Assembly: GCF_003286085.1 (NCBI RefSeq)
Contig: NW_020825345.1
Location: 806,001-870,000 of the forward strand
Direction of reading: 5' to 3'
DNA: 64,000 nt
Source of the DNA: Drosophila persimilis
Lineage: Eukaryota > Arthropoda > Insecta > Diptera > Drosophilidae
Numbering within the stretch: the stretch's first letter is position 1; the number at the start of each line of letters is the position of its first letter. Below the pieces are notes generated by a model. The model made no database searches, had not been told where the DNA came from, and saw only the letters and a list, made by a program, of their open reading frames with translations. Below are positions 1-12,958 of the stretch, piece after piece. Position numbers and translations under genes: made by a program.

Positions 1-199
1 TAATTATTTAAGATCAAGGAGACTACTGCCATGCCGGGAGTGGGGCCGGTGGGGGGGGAGGGGCTGCCATTTCAAGTCAACGCCAAATGCCAAACAATGG
101 AAATTAAGGGCCAAGTCCGAGTCGAGCCCCGATCTAATGATGTTGTCTCTGCTCCATGTTTCAATGTTATTAATGATGCCCCATATGACACACATAAAC

Positions 200-255
200 A
201 CAGATGCACAGATGCACAGATACACAGATACACAGATACACAGCTACACAGATAC
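200..255 (+). repeat. 8-bp array, ACAGATAC
   Basis: Seven units of ACAGATAC/ACAGATGC with exact 8-bp spacing. Confidence 0.9.
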
Positions 256-596
256 TCTGCCCCACGCACAGACACCTCTTCTTTTTTTTGTGTTTTTGGC
301 ATCCATTGCCTTTAAATTATGCGCCATATTTTCAGTCGGGGCTTTTTTCCCCCCCTCTCAGGCTCTGCGTCGCGTTTAGGCAGATGTCGGATGTGGTATG
401 CTTTTCCCCTAATACACACACACACACCACCAGAGGGGGGGCGGGGGCGAAATGAACGATTGAACCAACAAACAACAGCAACAACAGCAACAACAGCAAC
501 GACTGTGTGGCAGTGGCAGGATGACGACGATGCCAGCCAGCAACACGGCGAAATCAATGTGTGTGATTTGCCAATTATGTGGGTTATACGTGTATC

Positions 597-622
597 TGTG
601 TGTGTGTGTGTGTGTGTGTGTG
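597..622 (+). repeat. (TG)13 microsatellite
   Basis: Perfect TG dinucleotide run. Confidence 0.95.
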
Positions 623-3454
623 GGAGAGGGAGGGAGAGAGGGGTATTGGCCTCGTCATTACCGCTGTTTCCATTTCCGGCAGACAGCAGAGAAGCGCAGG
701 CTTCGATGTCAATTTCATAAGCAATTTACGCAGACATCGAGTCAAGGCGAGAGAATCGAAGAGGAGGGGGGCAATGAGGGGGCAAAGAGCAGGAGGAAAG
801 GTACAGCAGAGAGAGACGAAATCCCATTCGATTTGCCAACTGTTGAAGGGCCCCGCATCACATTTTTCAAGTGTTGTGCTGTTGCGGGCTGACATTTGTG
901 AATCCATTGTATAATTAACTAATTTTGGATTCATAGAGACACACAGAGTGGGAGGGAGAGAGGGGGGGTGCACTCCCCCAACAGATATACGGTGGTTCCT
1001 AATTATTGTCCTGCCATAAACAACTGCAAAGATACATCCGAAAAAAAGGGGGGTACGGGGGGGCCACAGCCGTAGAGGGAGGGAGTAGAGGGAGAGCAAG
1101 ACAAAAGTAATGGCCGCTATAATTCACAGTTACTTATTGTTTATCTGTTCGTTTTGGCCAGCTCAATGTGGGCCATAACTTAAATGGTGGCCAAAAGCAG
1201 CAAAGGAATCCTTCGGCTCTCCTTTTTGTCTGGGTTTCCCGGCGTTCGATTTTATGGCAAAACCCAAACAGCCAACCACCTCCAACCTCCAACCCTCCCC
1301 CCCCCTCCCAGGCCATTCTTCTGCCTCATTGTGCTGTGCCTCCTGCCCCTGCCCCTGGCCCTGCCCCTCCCCGAAAGTGGCATGGTTTGTCTGTGATTTA
1401 AATGATGCGAATTAATTTGGAGAATTTTCAATCTACCCCTCGACACGCCCCCCCTCTCTCGCCAGCTGCAACCTGTGCAACAAGGCATGTGGCAGTGGCG
1501 GGTTGGGACCACAAAAGGGCAAGCCAGAGGCCGCCAAAGGGAGAGGAGACAGGGCCTTACCCTCTCGTCCAATATACCCTTCGCTGCAACAATGGCCGGG
1601 CGGCAGCGGCAGCGGCGGCGGCAGCGAAAGATGAAAAAGGAAAGCGAGGAAAACAATTGCCAGGCTGAAGCGAAAACAAGGCCAAGGAAAATCTCAGTGT
1701 ACACATAACCGAAAGCCAAAATCGTGGCCATAACTATGTGCGGCATCCACAGCGAGAGAGAGAGAGATAGAGAGACAGAGAAGGAAATGGCAAACAGACA
1801 ACAAAATAAAAAACACAACACAGAAAACCAACAAAAAAAGAAGTCAAAAAAGTCCAAAAATACAAAAAAAAAAACAAAAACAAAAGGCAACACACAAAAC
1901 AATGCAGTTCGAAGGGTGGCAGGGGGGGAGGGGAGGGGCACGGAGGGGGGGTTGTGTGCTACAGACGAAAAGCAGATTGCATAAAAAATAGTTGAAGAGC
2001 CGGACAGCAGCAGCAGCAACAGCAACAGCAGCAGCAACAAGAGGCAGCCACCACATTTGGTGGCAAACATCTCTTTTGCGGGCGGCGGGGGGGGAACGGC
2101 ATGCAGTGCCAGGGGGGGGGCTGTGGGCCGGCAGCAGGAATTGAGTGGGCGAAAGTTTAAACAACTATTTATTATAAAATAAAATACAACAAAATAACCA
2201 AATGAAATAAAGGAGGAAGCTGCGGCTGCGGCTGCGGCAGGACGAGCGTAACGAATGACCGGAGCCCTGGAAGGAGCCCGCAAGGAGGACGCCAGAGAGA
2301 GAGAGAGCACTTCCCTGTGCTTTTGGGGATCCATTCAAGGCCGTCCAAGGGCTATAGCGCCCCCCACGATCTGTGGGCTCTAAATCCAAAGAAAAGTCTA
2401 CCCATATCCCCTGGAATATGGCCTCAAAGATCCACTAGAGGAAGCCTTTCCTCTGGATAGACTTCATTTTACAGGGTATAAAAACTATTTAACACATTCA
2501 CACACACACACACAGGGGGGAGGGGGGAGGGGGGAGGTGGGGCATGAGTGAGGGATAAATGGAAACAGACAACAGCTGAGCGTGAAGGTGGCACGGCATC
2601 AGCGTTTTTCGTATTTTTGTATTTTTTTGGGACAGCAGGGGGCCTCTGGCCAAGGCAGACCACAGCAGCGGAGCAGGACCATCCAATCCATCCATCCAGT
2701 GCACAGATGAGAGAGCACACAGCGGATGGAGCCTTCGCTCGAGAGCCAGAGCCAGCGCCAGCGCCAGAGCCCGAGCCCGAGCCAAAGGAGCAACTTTTAC
2801 GTGAAAATGTTCAAAATTTAATCAAATTAAAGTGAATGCGCCGCAGGCGAACATATTTCGCACGCGTCCTCTGGATGGATGCTGCCGCTGCCGCTGCTGC
2901 TGGGAGAGAGGGAGAGAGACAAAGAGATATCCTGCTGCTGGTGCGTGGAGGAGGATAACAGCTCTGCTGCGGCTACGTTCGCTACATTGCTGCGGCGTAA
3001 GTTTAATATGTAAATTGTTTTTACTCCACTCTCCACCGCCCCCCCACACGCCTCCCCCCCCGCACACACACACTCGCTCCGCTCCACGCCCTGTGGCAGC
3101 GGCCACCCTGCGGCATCGACATCCCACTCGACATTAAGTGGTTATCATAGCCATTTATGAGGCTGTTAAAAAGTATCTCATTAAACATAAATGGCCGCCC
3201 GCTCAACTAGAACAGGAATAGATACAGATACGGCCGTAGATGCAGATACTCCCGCAAAATATTGACTCTCCCGCGAGAGAGAGAGGGAGAGGGAGAGAGA
3301 GCGAAAGCAAAACCCCGAATTCTGAATCTGGAATTCTGAATCCTGAATCCTGAATCCAAAAAGCGGTCGCAGATGTTTCAGCGGTTTTCATATGTGGCTT
3401 GCATGCATGCCATGCCCCAAGAGGAAGGCCCCCGTGTTCAATTCCCATTTTATC

Positions 3455-3476
3455 CACACACACACACACACACACA
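3455..3476 (+). repeat. (CA)11 microsatellite
   Basis: Perfect CA run followed by GACACAGACG. Confidence 0.93.
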
Positions 3477-5526
3477 GACACAGACGTGGGGATATTCTAC
3501 CGAAATTCCGTTTACCTGTCAAACTTTTGCCATTTGTGGCCAACATATTTTGAAGTTAGCCAGCACCCCCCCCCACCCCCACACACCCCCACACACAGCA
3601 GAGCATTCCTGCCCCTTCCATCCTCCAGGGGGGGGCCTGGGGTCTGTCTCCGGCGAGGGGAAGACACCCCCCCCCAACGTTTATGCCTAAACTTTGTCAA
3701 TTATTTGCGGATTTAACATTTTGTAGCTGGTGCGGATTTTGATTTTTGATTCGAGTTTAAAACAGAGCAACAACAATAAGGGGGGGACATCCTTGGACTG
3801 TATCCCATCGAGGAAACGACAGAGGGCGAGGAGGAGGTGAAAAATTAAGAGACACACTTCTCAGAATTGAATTGCAGGCCAGTATATAAAAAAAAAAAAC
3901 CATCAGTTAAGATTCTTCTTTGGGGCATTCCCATCCAAAATTCATAAGAAATTGAACCCAAATTGAAACTGCAATCACGAGTCGAGGCCGAGAGAGAGAG
4001 CTCCAGAAATTGGCATTGCCAGTGGGCCAGAATGGGCAGCGGCGGAACGGGGGAAGCAGAATTGCTGGCCAAAATGTTGTCTAAAATATAATTGAAAAGA
4101 ATTGCATTTCACTGGAATATCCTGGCACGAGTACCCGTTCAAATACCATGCTCAAAGCTTCTTCTTTAGCTTTTTCACCCTTTAACATTTTCCATTGAAA
4201 GGGAATTTCACTTGCAATCTTATGGAATCTCAAGCTGGCTGAATTTCTCTCTTTAATCGAGATCTATTCCTTTAAGCTGTGTCCTTGAGACCTCTGCATT
4301 CTCACTGAGGAATCTCTGATTTAAAGCCACCAATGCCACCAGGTTCCAGGTTGCACCAACAACGGAGGCAGCCCCAAATATATTTTTTGCAAATATTCAT
4401 GTTTTTGATATTTATTTTGGGGGGGGGGGAAATATCAAATAACTATCAGTGCCGTCGCACAGTTGCAAATGCCAGGTTGCAAGTGCCGAAGTCACTCGCA
4501 ACAAATTATCAGCGGAGACGTCAACGGCACCTGTCGTGCCCCACCCCTGCCCCACCCCAGCCCCACCCACCTTGTTGTCTGTTGGACAACGAATATTGGC
4601 AGAAAAAAATCCCCAACAAAAAAGAAGCGAGAGGAAGGGGATCGAAGCTGGGGATACCCTTGAAGTTCCTATAAGTTCCTCTATATACGCTTAAGGGATT
4701 CCGGAAATACTTCATTCCGTGTTCTTTTTTCTGTTGTTCAATCCCAAAACGCCACACGGCACTTTCCAGGGTATGTGTCCTCGTAAAAGAGACTCTCAAA
4801 TCAAATGAAAGGCAGACAGAACGACAGATAAGGACAACAGCAGGGCAAGGGGGCACAGAGACAGAGAGAGAGAGAGGGAGAGAGAACTATATACATTTAG
4901 ATGGAGTAAGACAAAGATAGAGAAGGCGAGCAGACGCAGACAGACGATGATTGTTGACAGTTGATGGGGCAACAACAGCACCACTTGCAATTTTCCAATT
5001 TGATTATTTTGCCAAGAAGCTAAATAAATATATTTCTATGCGCCAATTCTATATGCTAAAGGGGTGGGGTGGGGGGCAGTGGGGGGGCAGCACCTGGCGC
5101 TGCAACATCCCACTCGGGGTCTCTCTGGGTCTCTCTGTGTGCCGTTTATTATGCGTAGAAAGCCCGGAGAAAGTTCCTACAAAAGTAATAACGCCACAGA
5201 AAAGTTCAAACTTCAATTGAAATAAATTAATTTCAACATTCGGACTGACAGACAGGCGGACAGTCGGACGGGCGGCAACTAACTCGACAATTACACACAC
5301 ACTGCAAAAAGAGAGAGTCCCAGAGAGAGGAGGGAGAGGGGGAGGAAGAGTGGCTCTGAACCGCCACATAAAATAGTTTGAAGAACTTTCCCTGTCTCTG
5401 TCTCTGTCTCTGTTTTTTTTTTTTTGATTTGGTGCCCGGTTGCCCTGTGCCCCACGTGCCACATCTCTTTTGTTGTAAATGTAAAATAATAACGACAAAA
5501 TTGCACTTTCAACTTTTCGACTGCCG

Positions 5527-5529
5527 CTC

Positions 5530-5563
<34 letters not shown>
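5527..5563 (+). repeat. (CT)n microsatellite
   Basis: CT dinucleotides with one CC interruption; GAGA-factor/CLAMP type sequence on the minus strand. Confidence 0.93.
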
Positions 5564-6181
5564 GAGTTCTATTGTCTGCACGGGAAAGTTGAATTAATCG
5601 AGGGCATGCCACACCCCCCCACACCCCGCTCCACCCCCAAACAGGCAACTGAAACTGCAGTCAGACGCATACTTCCGACATAGTTTGGCTGCCTCTCGAC
5701 GACTGTTTCATCTTGATTGATTACATATTTTACAAGTTATTGCACACACACACACACCTCTGCTCTCTCCCTCTCTCTGCGTGTGGGGGGGGTGGGGGAG
5801 GCAGTGGTGGAGACGTGTGAGAAATACACGGTATTTATTAGATTTATGGCTTGGCTTTCATGTCTGTTTCGGTTATAATGGGATTCTGCCCCAAGAACTG
5901 TATTCAGACACAACTTTTTAATGTATTGGAAATTCACTTGACTCCCTCCCCCACCCCCTCCCCACCCCATACTCTCTGCCTCCCTCTCTTGCTCTTGTGA
6001 AATGCTGCAACAACGCATCCGTGTGGCAGGCACCCGTAGGTAGAAGAGGAAGCAAGAAAAAATAAAGTAAAACTCATGTCGAGAAGCGGTAAGCTGTGGC
6101 AATTGACTGAAACTGCCGGTTTAAATTAGAAAAGTTTGCACAATGTAAGTGTACAACTCCCCACCCAACTCTGCCACATGC

Positions 6182-6185
6182 CACA

Positions 6186-6216
<31 letters not shown>
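6182..6216 (+). repeat. Compound (CA)n(GA)n microsatellite
   Basis: About eleven CA units passing directly into about seven GA units. Confidence 0.92.
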
Positions 6217-7390
6217 GGAGAGAGAGACAGATAGACTGTGGGTAGGAAGCACATTCGAGCGTGTTAATTTAATGGAAAACGATGCCACAGGACAGAGAGC
6301 GCCATTGATGGGCTTGAAGAGGGAAATGTGTCTGTGTTTCGACACGAAATTTGTCAAAGAAATGGAGCTGCCGAACTTCAGGATTGAGATTTTGAGGATG
6401 GCATAATTCCCCCGCCACCGCCCCCGCCCCCTCACCCACACACAGAAACAAAGATAGTTTCCATGGGGCGCCAGGGCGCCACCCCTCAAACCCCTCAAAC
6501 CAGTAATCGAGCGATAATCCCGACATATATTCCCCTTTTTTTCCGTAATCCAGGAACTAAACTACCAACTGGAGGAGGCTCCACGGAGCCGTGGACTGTA
6601 ATCAACTCATTTTGCCGCATGAATATCCCTGCCACACTTATCCGTGACGGCAAAAGCGGCAAAAACAAGTTTATCTACCGCCGTAAAGTGAGCCGTACTC
6701 CACTCCGGCGGGGCGAAATCTATGCGTATAATCCACTTATGGCCGCACCGTACGGACAGGCTCTTGTACGCACCTCAACTCCGGCATTAAAGGATTTTCC
6801 CCCCCCACTCCAAGCACGCACTCCACAGCAGCACGGAGAGCAGAGAGGGGGGGGGGGGGGGGGTTGGGGGGCAGGACACACACATGGATTTCTTTTGTTC
6901 CGAACAAACAGTCATAAATCCTAGCCCCAAGTTCAAACTGTATCTGGTTTTTGGGTGGGTGGGGGGATGGCCAGTGGCCCCAGCATTCTGTGGATTCCGT
7001 TCTTTTCCGTTCCCTTATTTTATGTGGCACTTATATGGGGCATGGCTGGCATGGCTGGCAGGACTGGCAGGACACAGCGTGCCCCAAAAAAGAAATCCAT
7101 TTCACTTATTCCTCATGCACTTTTATGGCTCTAGTCCGCCGCCGTCGACGTACAAAATTTTGCACATTAAAAGCGAACTTTTTTACATGACATATGTATG
7201 CCAGAGTTGGAGCCCCATCCGCGCCGTGCTGCGCCGTGCCGTGCCCCGTCTTAGCCCACTTTTGGCTTCTTTTTGGCCAAATGTTGCTGGGCTCTTCCGC
7301 CTTCTTTATGGGTGGGGGCGGGCCAACTGTGTCCCCTTCCACACTGGGTGGTTCCTTCTGGCTAAATAAGGACCTCGCCGCTGTCCCATT

Positions 7391-7628
7391 CCTGGTCATA
7401 TGTGAGCCTGCCTTCCGTCCCATAGATGGTCATAAATGGCCCCCTCTTCTGGCCCGTTCCTGGTCATATACGAGCCCCTCTTCTGCCTCGTTCCTGGCCA
7501 TATGTGAGCCCCTCTTCTGCCCCATTCTTGGTCACATACGAGCCCCTCTTCCGCCCCATTCCTGGTCATATACAAGCCCCTCTTCTGCCCCACTCCTGGT
7601 CATACATGAGCCTCTCTGTTGCCCCCCC
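7391..7628 (+). repeat. 34-bp minisatellite, 7 units
   Basis: CCTGGTCATA-type starts recur at 7391, 7425, 7459, 7493, 7527, 7561 and 7595, an exact 34-bp period. The consensus unit contains CTGGTCATATACGAGCCC then CTCTTCTGCCCCATTC. Units differ by a few substitutions but keep length. 34 is not a multiple of three, so the open frames across it are an effect of the repeat, not a protein. Confidence 0.92.
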
Positions 7629-10600
7629 TGTTGGCCCCCTCTGCCACCCCCTTTTGGCCACATATAAAGCTTACTCAAATATACATTTCATATTCATGGT
7701 GAGGCGCTTAAAAAGCCAAGAAATTAACTCCGGAAAAGTGTGGAAAGAGCTGCCAGCGATAGAGTCGATGGGACATGTGTAGGGCAAAGCCCTACCCCTG
7801 CCGCCCCCCCCCCCCCCCTTTCCAGTGGTTGGGGATTAGGGGTAGAGGCCTACTTAGCACCCCCCCTCCCTTCCCTCACCGTACCGTTTCCTCTTGCCCG
7901 TCGAGAGTTTTCCATGGGTTTTCCACACTATTTTGTGCTTAGTCGGCGGCTCATCTGCATTTTATGGTCCAAAAAAAAAAAAAAAGAAAAACATCATCAT
8001 CATTTTTTCGCATTTCATTATGGCGCGCACTGTATGCGTGTGTGTCTCCCTCTCTCTCTCTCGCTCTACTCAACCTTTCTCTAGTGAAAACTTGGAGCAG
8101 CATCATTTAGTATGCTTCATTTCATTATGTCCCCCCCCCCCCTGCCCCTGCCCCTACCACACTCCTTCTCTCTGTCTCTGTCTCTCATTTTGAAAAACTC
8201 TTAACTTTCGCTGCAACCGCAAGCATTTTGGGGCCGCATTTTGTGGGCAATCCTTCTGTGTCCTGGTTCTCGTTCCCGTTACCGTTTTGGTTCTGGTTCT
8301 GGTTCTGGTTCGTCCTTAGCAAACGGTGCGAGAAATTGTCCTCTCTTTTACCTCCATTTCCCCCCCGTCTTCACCCTCCTTAACCGCTTTTCCTAGCGCC
8401 ATTTCCCTATGCCTTTCCTTTTTGCTTTTGCTTTTGCTTTCTCTTTTTTTTTTTGGATGTCGCTTGCAGCTTTCTTTCTGTTTGCTTTTTTTGTTGTTGC
8501 TGGCTGGCAGAACTCCTTTGGGTGTCTCTGCCATTTGCCTCGCACTAAGCCCCCTCTCCCTCGCCCACCCCCTCTCCCTCCCTCTCACTCTCTTCGCTCT
8601 GTCTCGCTCTGTCAGTCATTTTTTCCTCGTAATTTTCATAAGCAGCCGTTAGACGTTGGATTTATGTTTTTAAACGCCTTTTAATATGCGAGAGGATATT
8701 CGCGCGTAGCTGCCGCCCGACTCCCCCTCCCCACCCCCCCCAACAAGACACAAAGCCACTCGGCAAATGCCGCATAGCCACCGTGGTCCTAGCCAGCCAC
8801 CCCTCACCGCTCACCCCCTGCATGCCACATCCGTAGCACCATCTTTATCCTTGTTGGAGCTTCTTCTTCCTTCTCCTCCTCCTCCTCCTTCGTTCTTCTT
8901 CTTCTTCTGGCTTCTGGCTGTCGTTTCTTGGTAACGCGCCGCAAATCCAGTGAGAATGCGTTTAAAAAAATATTATAATAATAACATTACGTAAATAATT
9001 GTTGGCTGCTGCTGCTCCTCCTTGCAGGGGGTGGGGGGGGGGGGGAGAGACAGGGGAACAGTCGACTGCTGAGTGGGTTCGGTGGTTATTGCAGGGTGCC
9101 AGGCACGCGCCGCTGGAATAGCAACGGAAATCAGCTGCGTGTTGATAAGCACGCATAGCTCTGTGGAGGCGGTGGAGGTGGGGGTGGGGGGCAGTAGGGA
9201 GCAGGCAGCAGGCACCATGAGGCAGGAACAGAAATTCGAAGGCTGAACAGCAATTCAAAGGGGGGGGCAACCTTAGCTGGAAGATGGAGCCCTCTTCGAG
9301 TTTGTTTCCTTCTTCTGCCAAATGTATCTGTGTATCTGTATATCTGTATATCTGTGTGTGTGTGTGTGTGTGTTTGCGTGCGTATTATGGTGTGCTTTGC
9401 GGTTTTTTTGTACCAGGAAAACGCTACCGCTAGACGAAGGGCGGAATATCCTACTCTGGAATATAATATTAGACAATTCCAAGAATTTTCAATACACTAT
9501 ATCTGCGTCCTATATATAGGCCGGAGCCATGGAACCTGCAATTAATTCGATTAAGTGATTCCAGGAAGAACAGACCCCCCCCCCCCCCTTGATCAGATTC
9601 GAGGGACAATTGAATGAAAACGGTACTTTATTGCCATTTAAATGGCAAATCAATCAAGGGACCTGCATTTCTGTCGAAAAATTAATAATTCCCTTATTTT
9701 CAATAATTTGAAAACAAATTGCAATAAAATGCATAAATTTCGCTTAATTTAATTCCCCCCTAAAAAAACACACACACACACATACATACATATATTTAGG
9801 TGTTTTTTAATTGTGTTTTCTATAATCGAACAATGTCCATATTGACCTCGAAAACCATAAACCGAAATAATTTATTTGTTGTATAATTTAAATGCAACAA
9901 AGAAGGGGGAAAATCGAATGAAATTAGTTTGGGGGAAATCTCTTTGTGGCACTTTGCTGCTCCTGCATTTGCTCCTGCTGTTAGCCAAAGGATCCTTCTT
10001 TCTTGCAGAGCATTATGTGTCCCAAGAAGGGTGGGGAGGGACCCCAAAAACACAGAGGCACATTTGTAACGCGCTGTCTAACCGGCCTCAGGAGATGGTG
10101 GCAGGCGAGGGGGGGAGCAGGGACAGGAACAGGCACAGGAGCACCCAAAAATGTGCGTGCAAGAGAAATTGAGAAAGGCACAACCAACAAAAAAAAAAAA
10201 AAACGAAAGACAAGAAAAGAAAGACAGGGTAGAGCTCTGCCTGCAGACAGAAGCACTCCACACACCACCTTCGCCCCCCACACCCCCACCCCCATCACTT
10301 TTGGGTGAAAATTTTGTTGTCATCATCACTTTAAGAGAGACAGAGAGAAGGTGCGGCAGAGGGAGGGATGGGGAGAGGGAGAGGGAGAGAGAGAAATGCT
10401 TGGGTGACGCTGAAGGTAAAGTCCTGTAGACAGGGGAAGCCAAAGCCACCGACGCCTGTCAGACACAAAGTTATCTTCTTTCCTCCCTCCACCCCTCCAC
10501 CCCGCCACCACAGCTCCCACGGTTTTTGCAGCCTGTTTTCGTTGTTGTGTTTCCTCGCTTTTTCCTGTGGTTGTTGTTGTCATCTTCCGTTTTTAATTTC

Positions 10601-10956
10601 ATCTGCCATTTACTGCTACTTATGACACATCCTTTTTGCCGCGGTACCCCCCGCCTCCCCCCCACTGCCACTCCATTCACAGAGCCACCAACAGGACAAT
10701 CCGCCGACTCCCCACCAGAACCTGAGCTCTGAAAGACTTCCCACAAAAATATCTGTATCTGTCCCATTTTTGGAATTTCTGTTTCCCTTTTTCTTTTTTC
10801 ATGTATTTTATTTTTTTTTCGCTGGTATTATTATACTCTTTCAGTAAGCTATGACGATTCGGAAAGAGAGAAAGTGAAGCAAATTCGAAGACAAATAAAA
10901 ACAGAATTTACGCACCAAAAAAAGCGTCCCATTTGCTGAAAGAGCGAGCCGAGTGG

Positions 10957-11490
10957 GCTGCAGCTCGCAAACGAAACGAGCATGATCGGACATGTTCAAC
11001 AGAGGGAGAGGCAACGAACTGAACTTGCTCTCAATGCAAGATTCGCAGCAGCTCGGCATCGGAAGCCGAGTGTCGTATTGTTGTTGTTGTTTCTGGAGCG
11101 ACGCAACTGCGAGAGCATTTGTTGTGCCGTGAGAGCGAAGCAAAGCCTCGCAGATCAAACGAAGATCAAGAGATAAGACAGCAGACTAAATGCAAGAGGA
11201 GGAAAGAGAGTCGTAACCTGAATTTTGTTATGCCCTCCCTCCACATGCAAGCGCTAAAAGCGAGAGTCGTGGCCCCAGGCTGAGTTCAGCTTTTCGCTGA
11301 CGACACGAGCAGGATCGGACATGTTCGACGACGAGAGATAACGAACTAACCTGCTCTCAATGCAAGCTCGCAGCAGCTCGGCATCGGAAGCCGAGTGTCG
11401 CGCTTTGTTGTTGTTGTTGTTTCTGGAGCGTGAACAAAGCCTCGCAGATCAAATGAAGATAAAACTGCACTGCGCGCTCGAAACGGCATA
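10957..11490 (+). repeat. Unidentified GAGAGC-rich interspersed repeat, dimeric (copy 1)
   Basis: Two related units lie about 329 bp apart (GATCGGACATGTTC at 10984 and 11313). Each includes GCAGCAGCTCGGCATC, a hairpin formed by CTCGGC/GCCGAG, a run of GTT triplets and a CCTCGCAGATCAAA block. Between the units is a linker with GTTATGCCCTCCCTCC. Bases 11039-11347 match 49953-50262 with only about eight differences by eye. I do not recognise the family. It has no coding capacity I can support and lacks the DINE-1 ends. Confidence 0.75.
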
Positions 11491-11889
11491 CAAGAAAAAT
11501 GCAAGAAGAGCAGCTCCGTCTGTAACGCAAATATGTGCATACATTCATGTGTATTCAATTTCGTATATTCTCAAAGCAATCTTCAAAGCCACTTTTTCCC
11601 TCTATCAAACTTTTCACAAGACTCTAATTTTCAATAAATGGTACAAGAAAGATCTTGTTATTATCATATCATATACTTAATACCTATGGGAAATACCCTA
11701 GGAATCAATAGTTTAAATAGTTATAAGACATTTTTTTTTTCTAATAAAAAATCCAGTCCCGTTTAATCAAAATTTCATATGGCACTCAAAAAACCCATAT
11801 ATTCTGTAGGGTATACAACGTTTCGACTTTCGAAACTAGATTTCGTTGGCATTTTCTTGCTGTATTTTTGGTAGGAGATTGGTACTTAC

Positions 11890-11931
11890 CTTGGGATGTG
11901 CACGTCGCGGAAAAGCTACTTTTGGATCGAC
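11890..11931 (-). CDS. Rbp6: Rbp6, 42-nt micro-exon, end of RRM1 and linker
   Basis: A 42-nt exon lies between the acceptor CTTCCGCAG and the strong donor GTAAGTACC. It encodes exactly VDPKVAFPRRAHPK. This is the last strand of RRM1 and the basic inter-RRM linker of Musashi/Rbp6 proteins; vertebrate MSI has IDPKVAFPRRAQPK at the same place. The exon is in frame at both ends (phase 0), so including or skipping it keeps the reading frame. The next expected residues (MVTRTKKIFVGGLS, RNP2 of RRM2) were not found between here and base 1. The open frame runs on through the donor for 17 codons to a stop at 11836, which allows a possible short isoform. Identification is firm. Whether the exon is alternatively used cannot be seen from the sequence. 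Confidence 0.93.
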
Positions 11932-12919
11932 CTGCGGAAGAGAAGAGGAGAGCAACGTGAGCGAAACAGAGATAGCGTGAGTGGGGGGGTAAATGGGCAG
12001 CACTACGGGTGGGGGGAGGGTGAGGGGTTGGGGAAGGGGAAAGGGAGTGTGGGGAAAAATCGTATGCTTAATGACATTTAAATGAAAAGAACATTTCGCG
12101 CAACTCTTCATATTAATAGCGTAGCATAAATCTTGCATAAGCCCTGCACTGCACATTAAATGAAATTGCCCCAAAGTGGAGGCATGATGCCACACAGGGG
12201 GTGGGGGGTGGGGGGTGGGGCTGGCTGTGACTGTGACTCTGACTGTGGCAGTGGCAGTGGCAGTGGCTTTGGCTGTGGCAGTGGCTCTGCCAGTGGGTGG
12301 CTCTTCAAGCTGAGCACGCACGAATTAACGCGTAACAAATTGCTCGGCCAGCGGGCAAAAGGCAGAAAGGGGCGTGCGGGCGGGGGCGAGGGGGTAGATA
12401 GGACACTGCCGCAGAGGGGGAAAAACCGAGAGATTTCTCTCCTTTGCGACTTACGCCAATAAGCAGCGTCATTAAAAATAATTAAAAATCATAAAAATTC
12501 AATTTTAAGCACTTTTTTTTTCTCTCGTCTGATTTTGCTTCCTTTTTTCTCCTTCTCCGGGTTGGTTTTTCCTTGTGGCTTCCACATTAGTGGGGGCGAA
12601 GCCTGAGAGACAGCTCGTCTTGACAGGTCCCCCCGCCACGCCTTCAATGCAGGGGGGGTGGCGGGGCATGGATGTATCCTTGGGATCTGCGACTAAATCT
12701 CAGCCAAACTGAAGTGCTTCTGTTGCAGTATCTTAAGCCAATGAAGTGGGGGTGAGGGGAAGGGGGGATGGGGAAAATTACTGGCAAAATGGGCTCAAGG
12801 AAGCAACGCAATATCCTCTGGCGAAATCACAGATGAAAAGTTGTCACAGGACACGAATGTGACTAGGATCTAGGCAGGACATGCGGCAGGCCATGCGGCA
12901 GGCGGCGGCGGTGGCTGCC

Positions 12920-12920
12920 T

Positions 12921-12958
<38 letters not shown>
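12920..12958 (+). repeat. Compound (TC)n(TG)n microsatellite
   Basis: TC run of about thirteen units followed by about six TG units. Confidence 0.93.

Larger units (their letters stand above)
1..11889 (-). other. Rbp6: Rbp6 intron (5' portion), after the 42-nt exon
   Basis: The donor is at 11888-11889; the acceptor lies outside the window. I see no convincing exon here. The content is microsatellites ((CA)n, (GA)n, (GT)n), runs of G or C of 8 to 15 bases, an 8-bp array at 200-255, a 34-bp minisatellite at 7391-7628 and an unidentified dimeric repeat at about 10957-11490. The stretches 3690-4860, 9420-9960 and 11490-11890 are more ordinary AT-rich intron with no recognised content. An exon-like plus-strand open frame at 6554-6924 is discussed under findings. 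Confidence 0.85.

Noticed and set aside
1252-2334. 360-codon minus-strand open frame
   Set aside because: It crosses poly-A, (GA)n, (CAG)n and poly-G tracts. The residues are runs of A, L, S, F and P, as expected from simple sequence, and no domain or splice structure is visible.
9509-9520. CCTATATATAGG palindrome as a MEF2-type site
   Set aside because: About four such matches are expected by chance in 64 kb of this composition.
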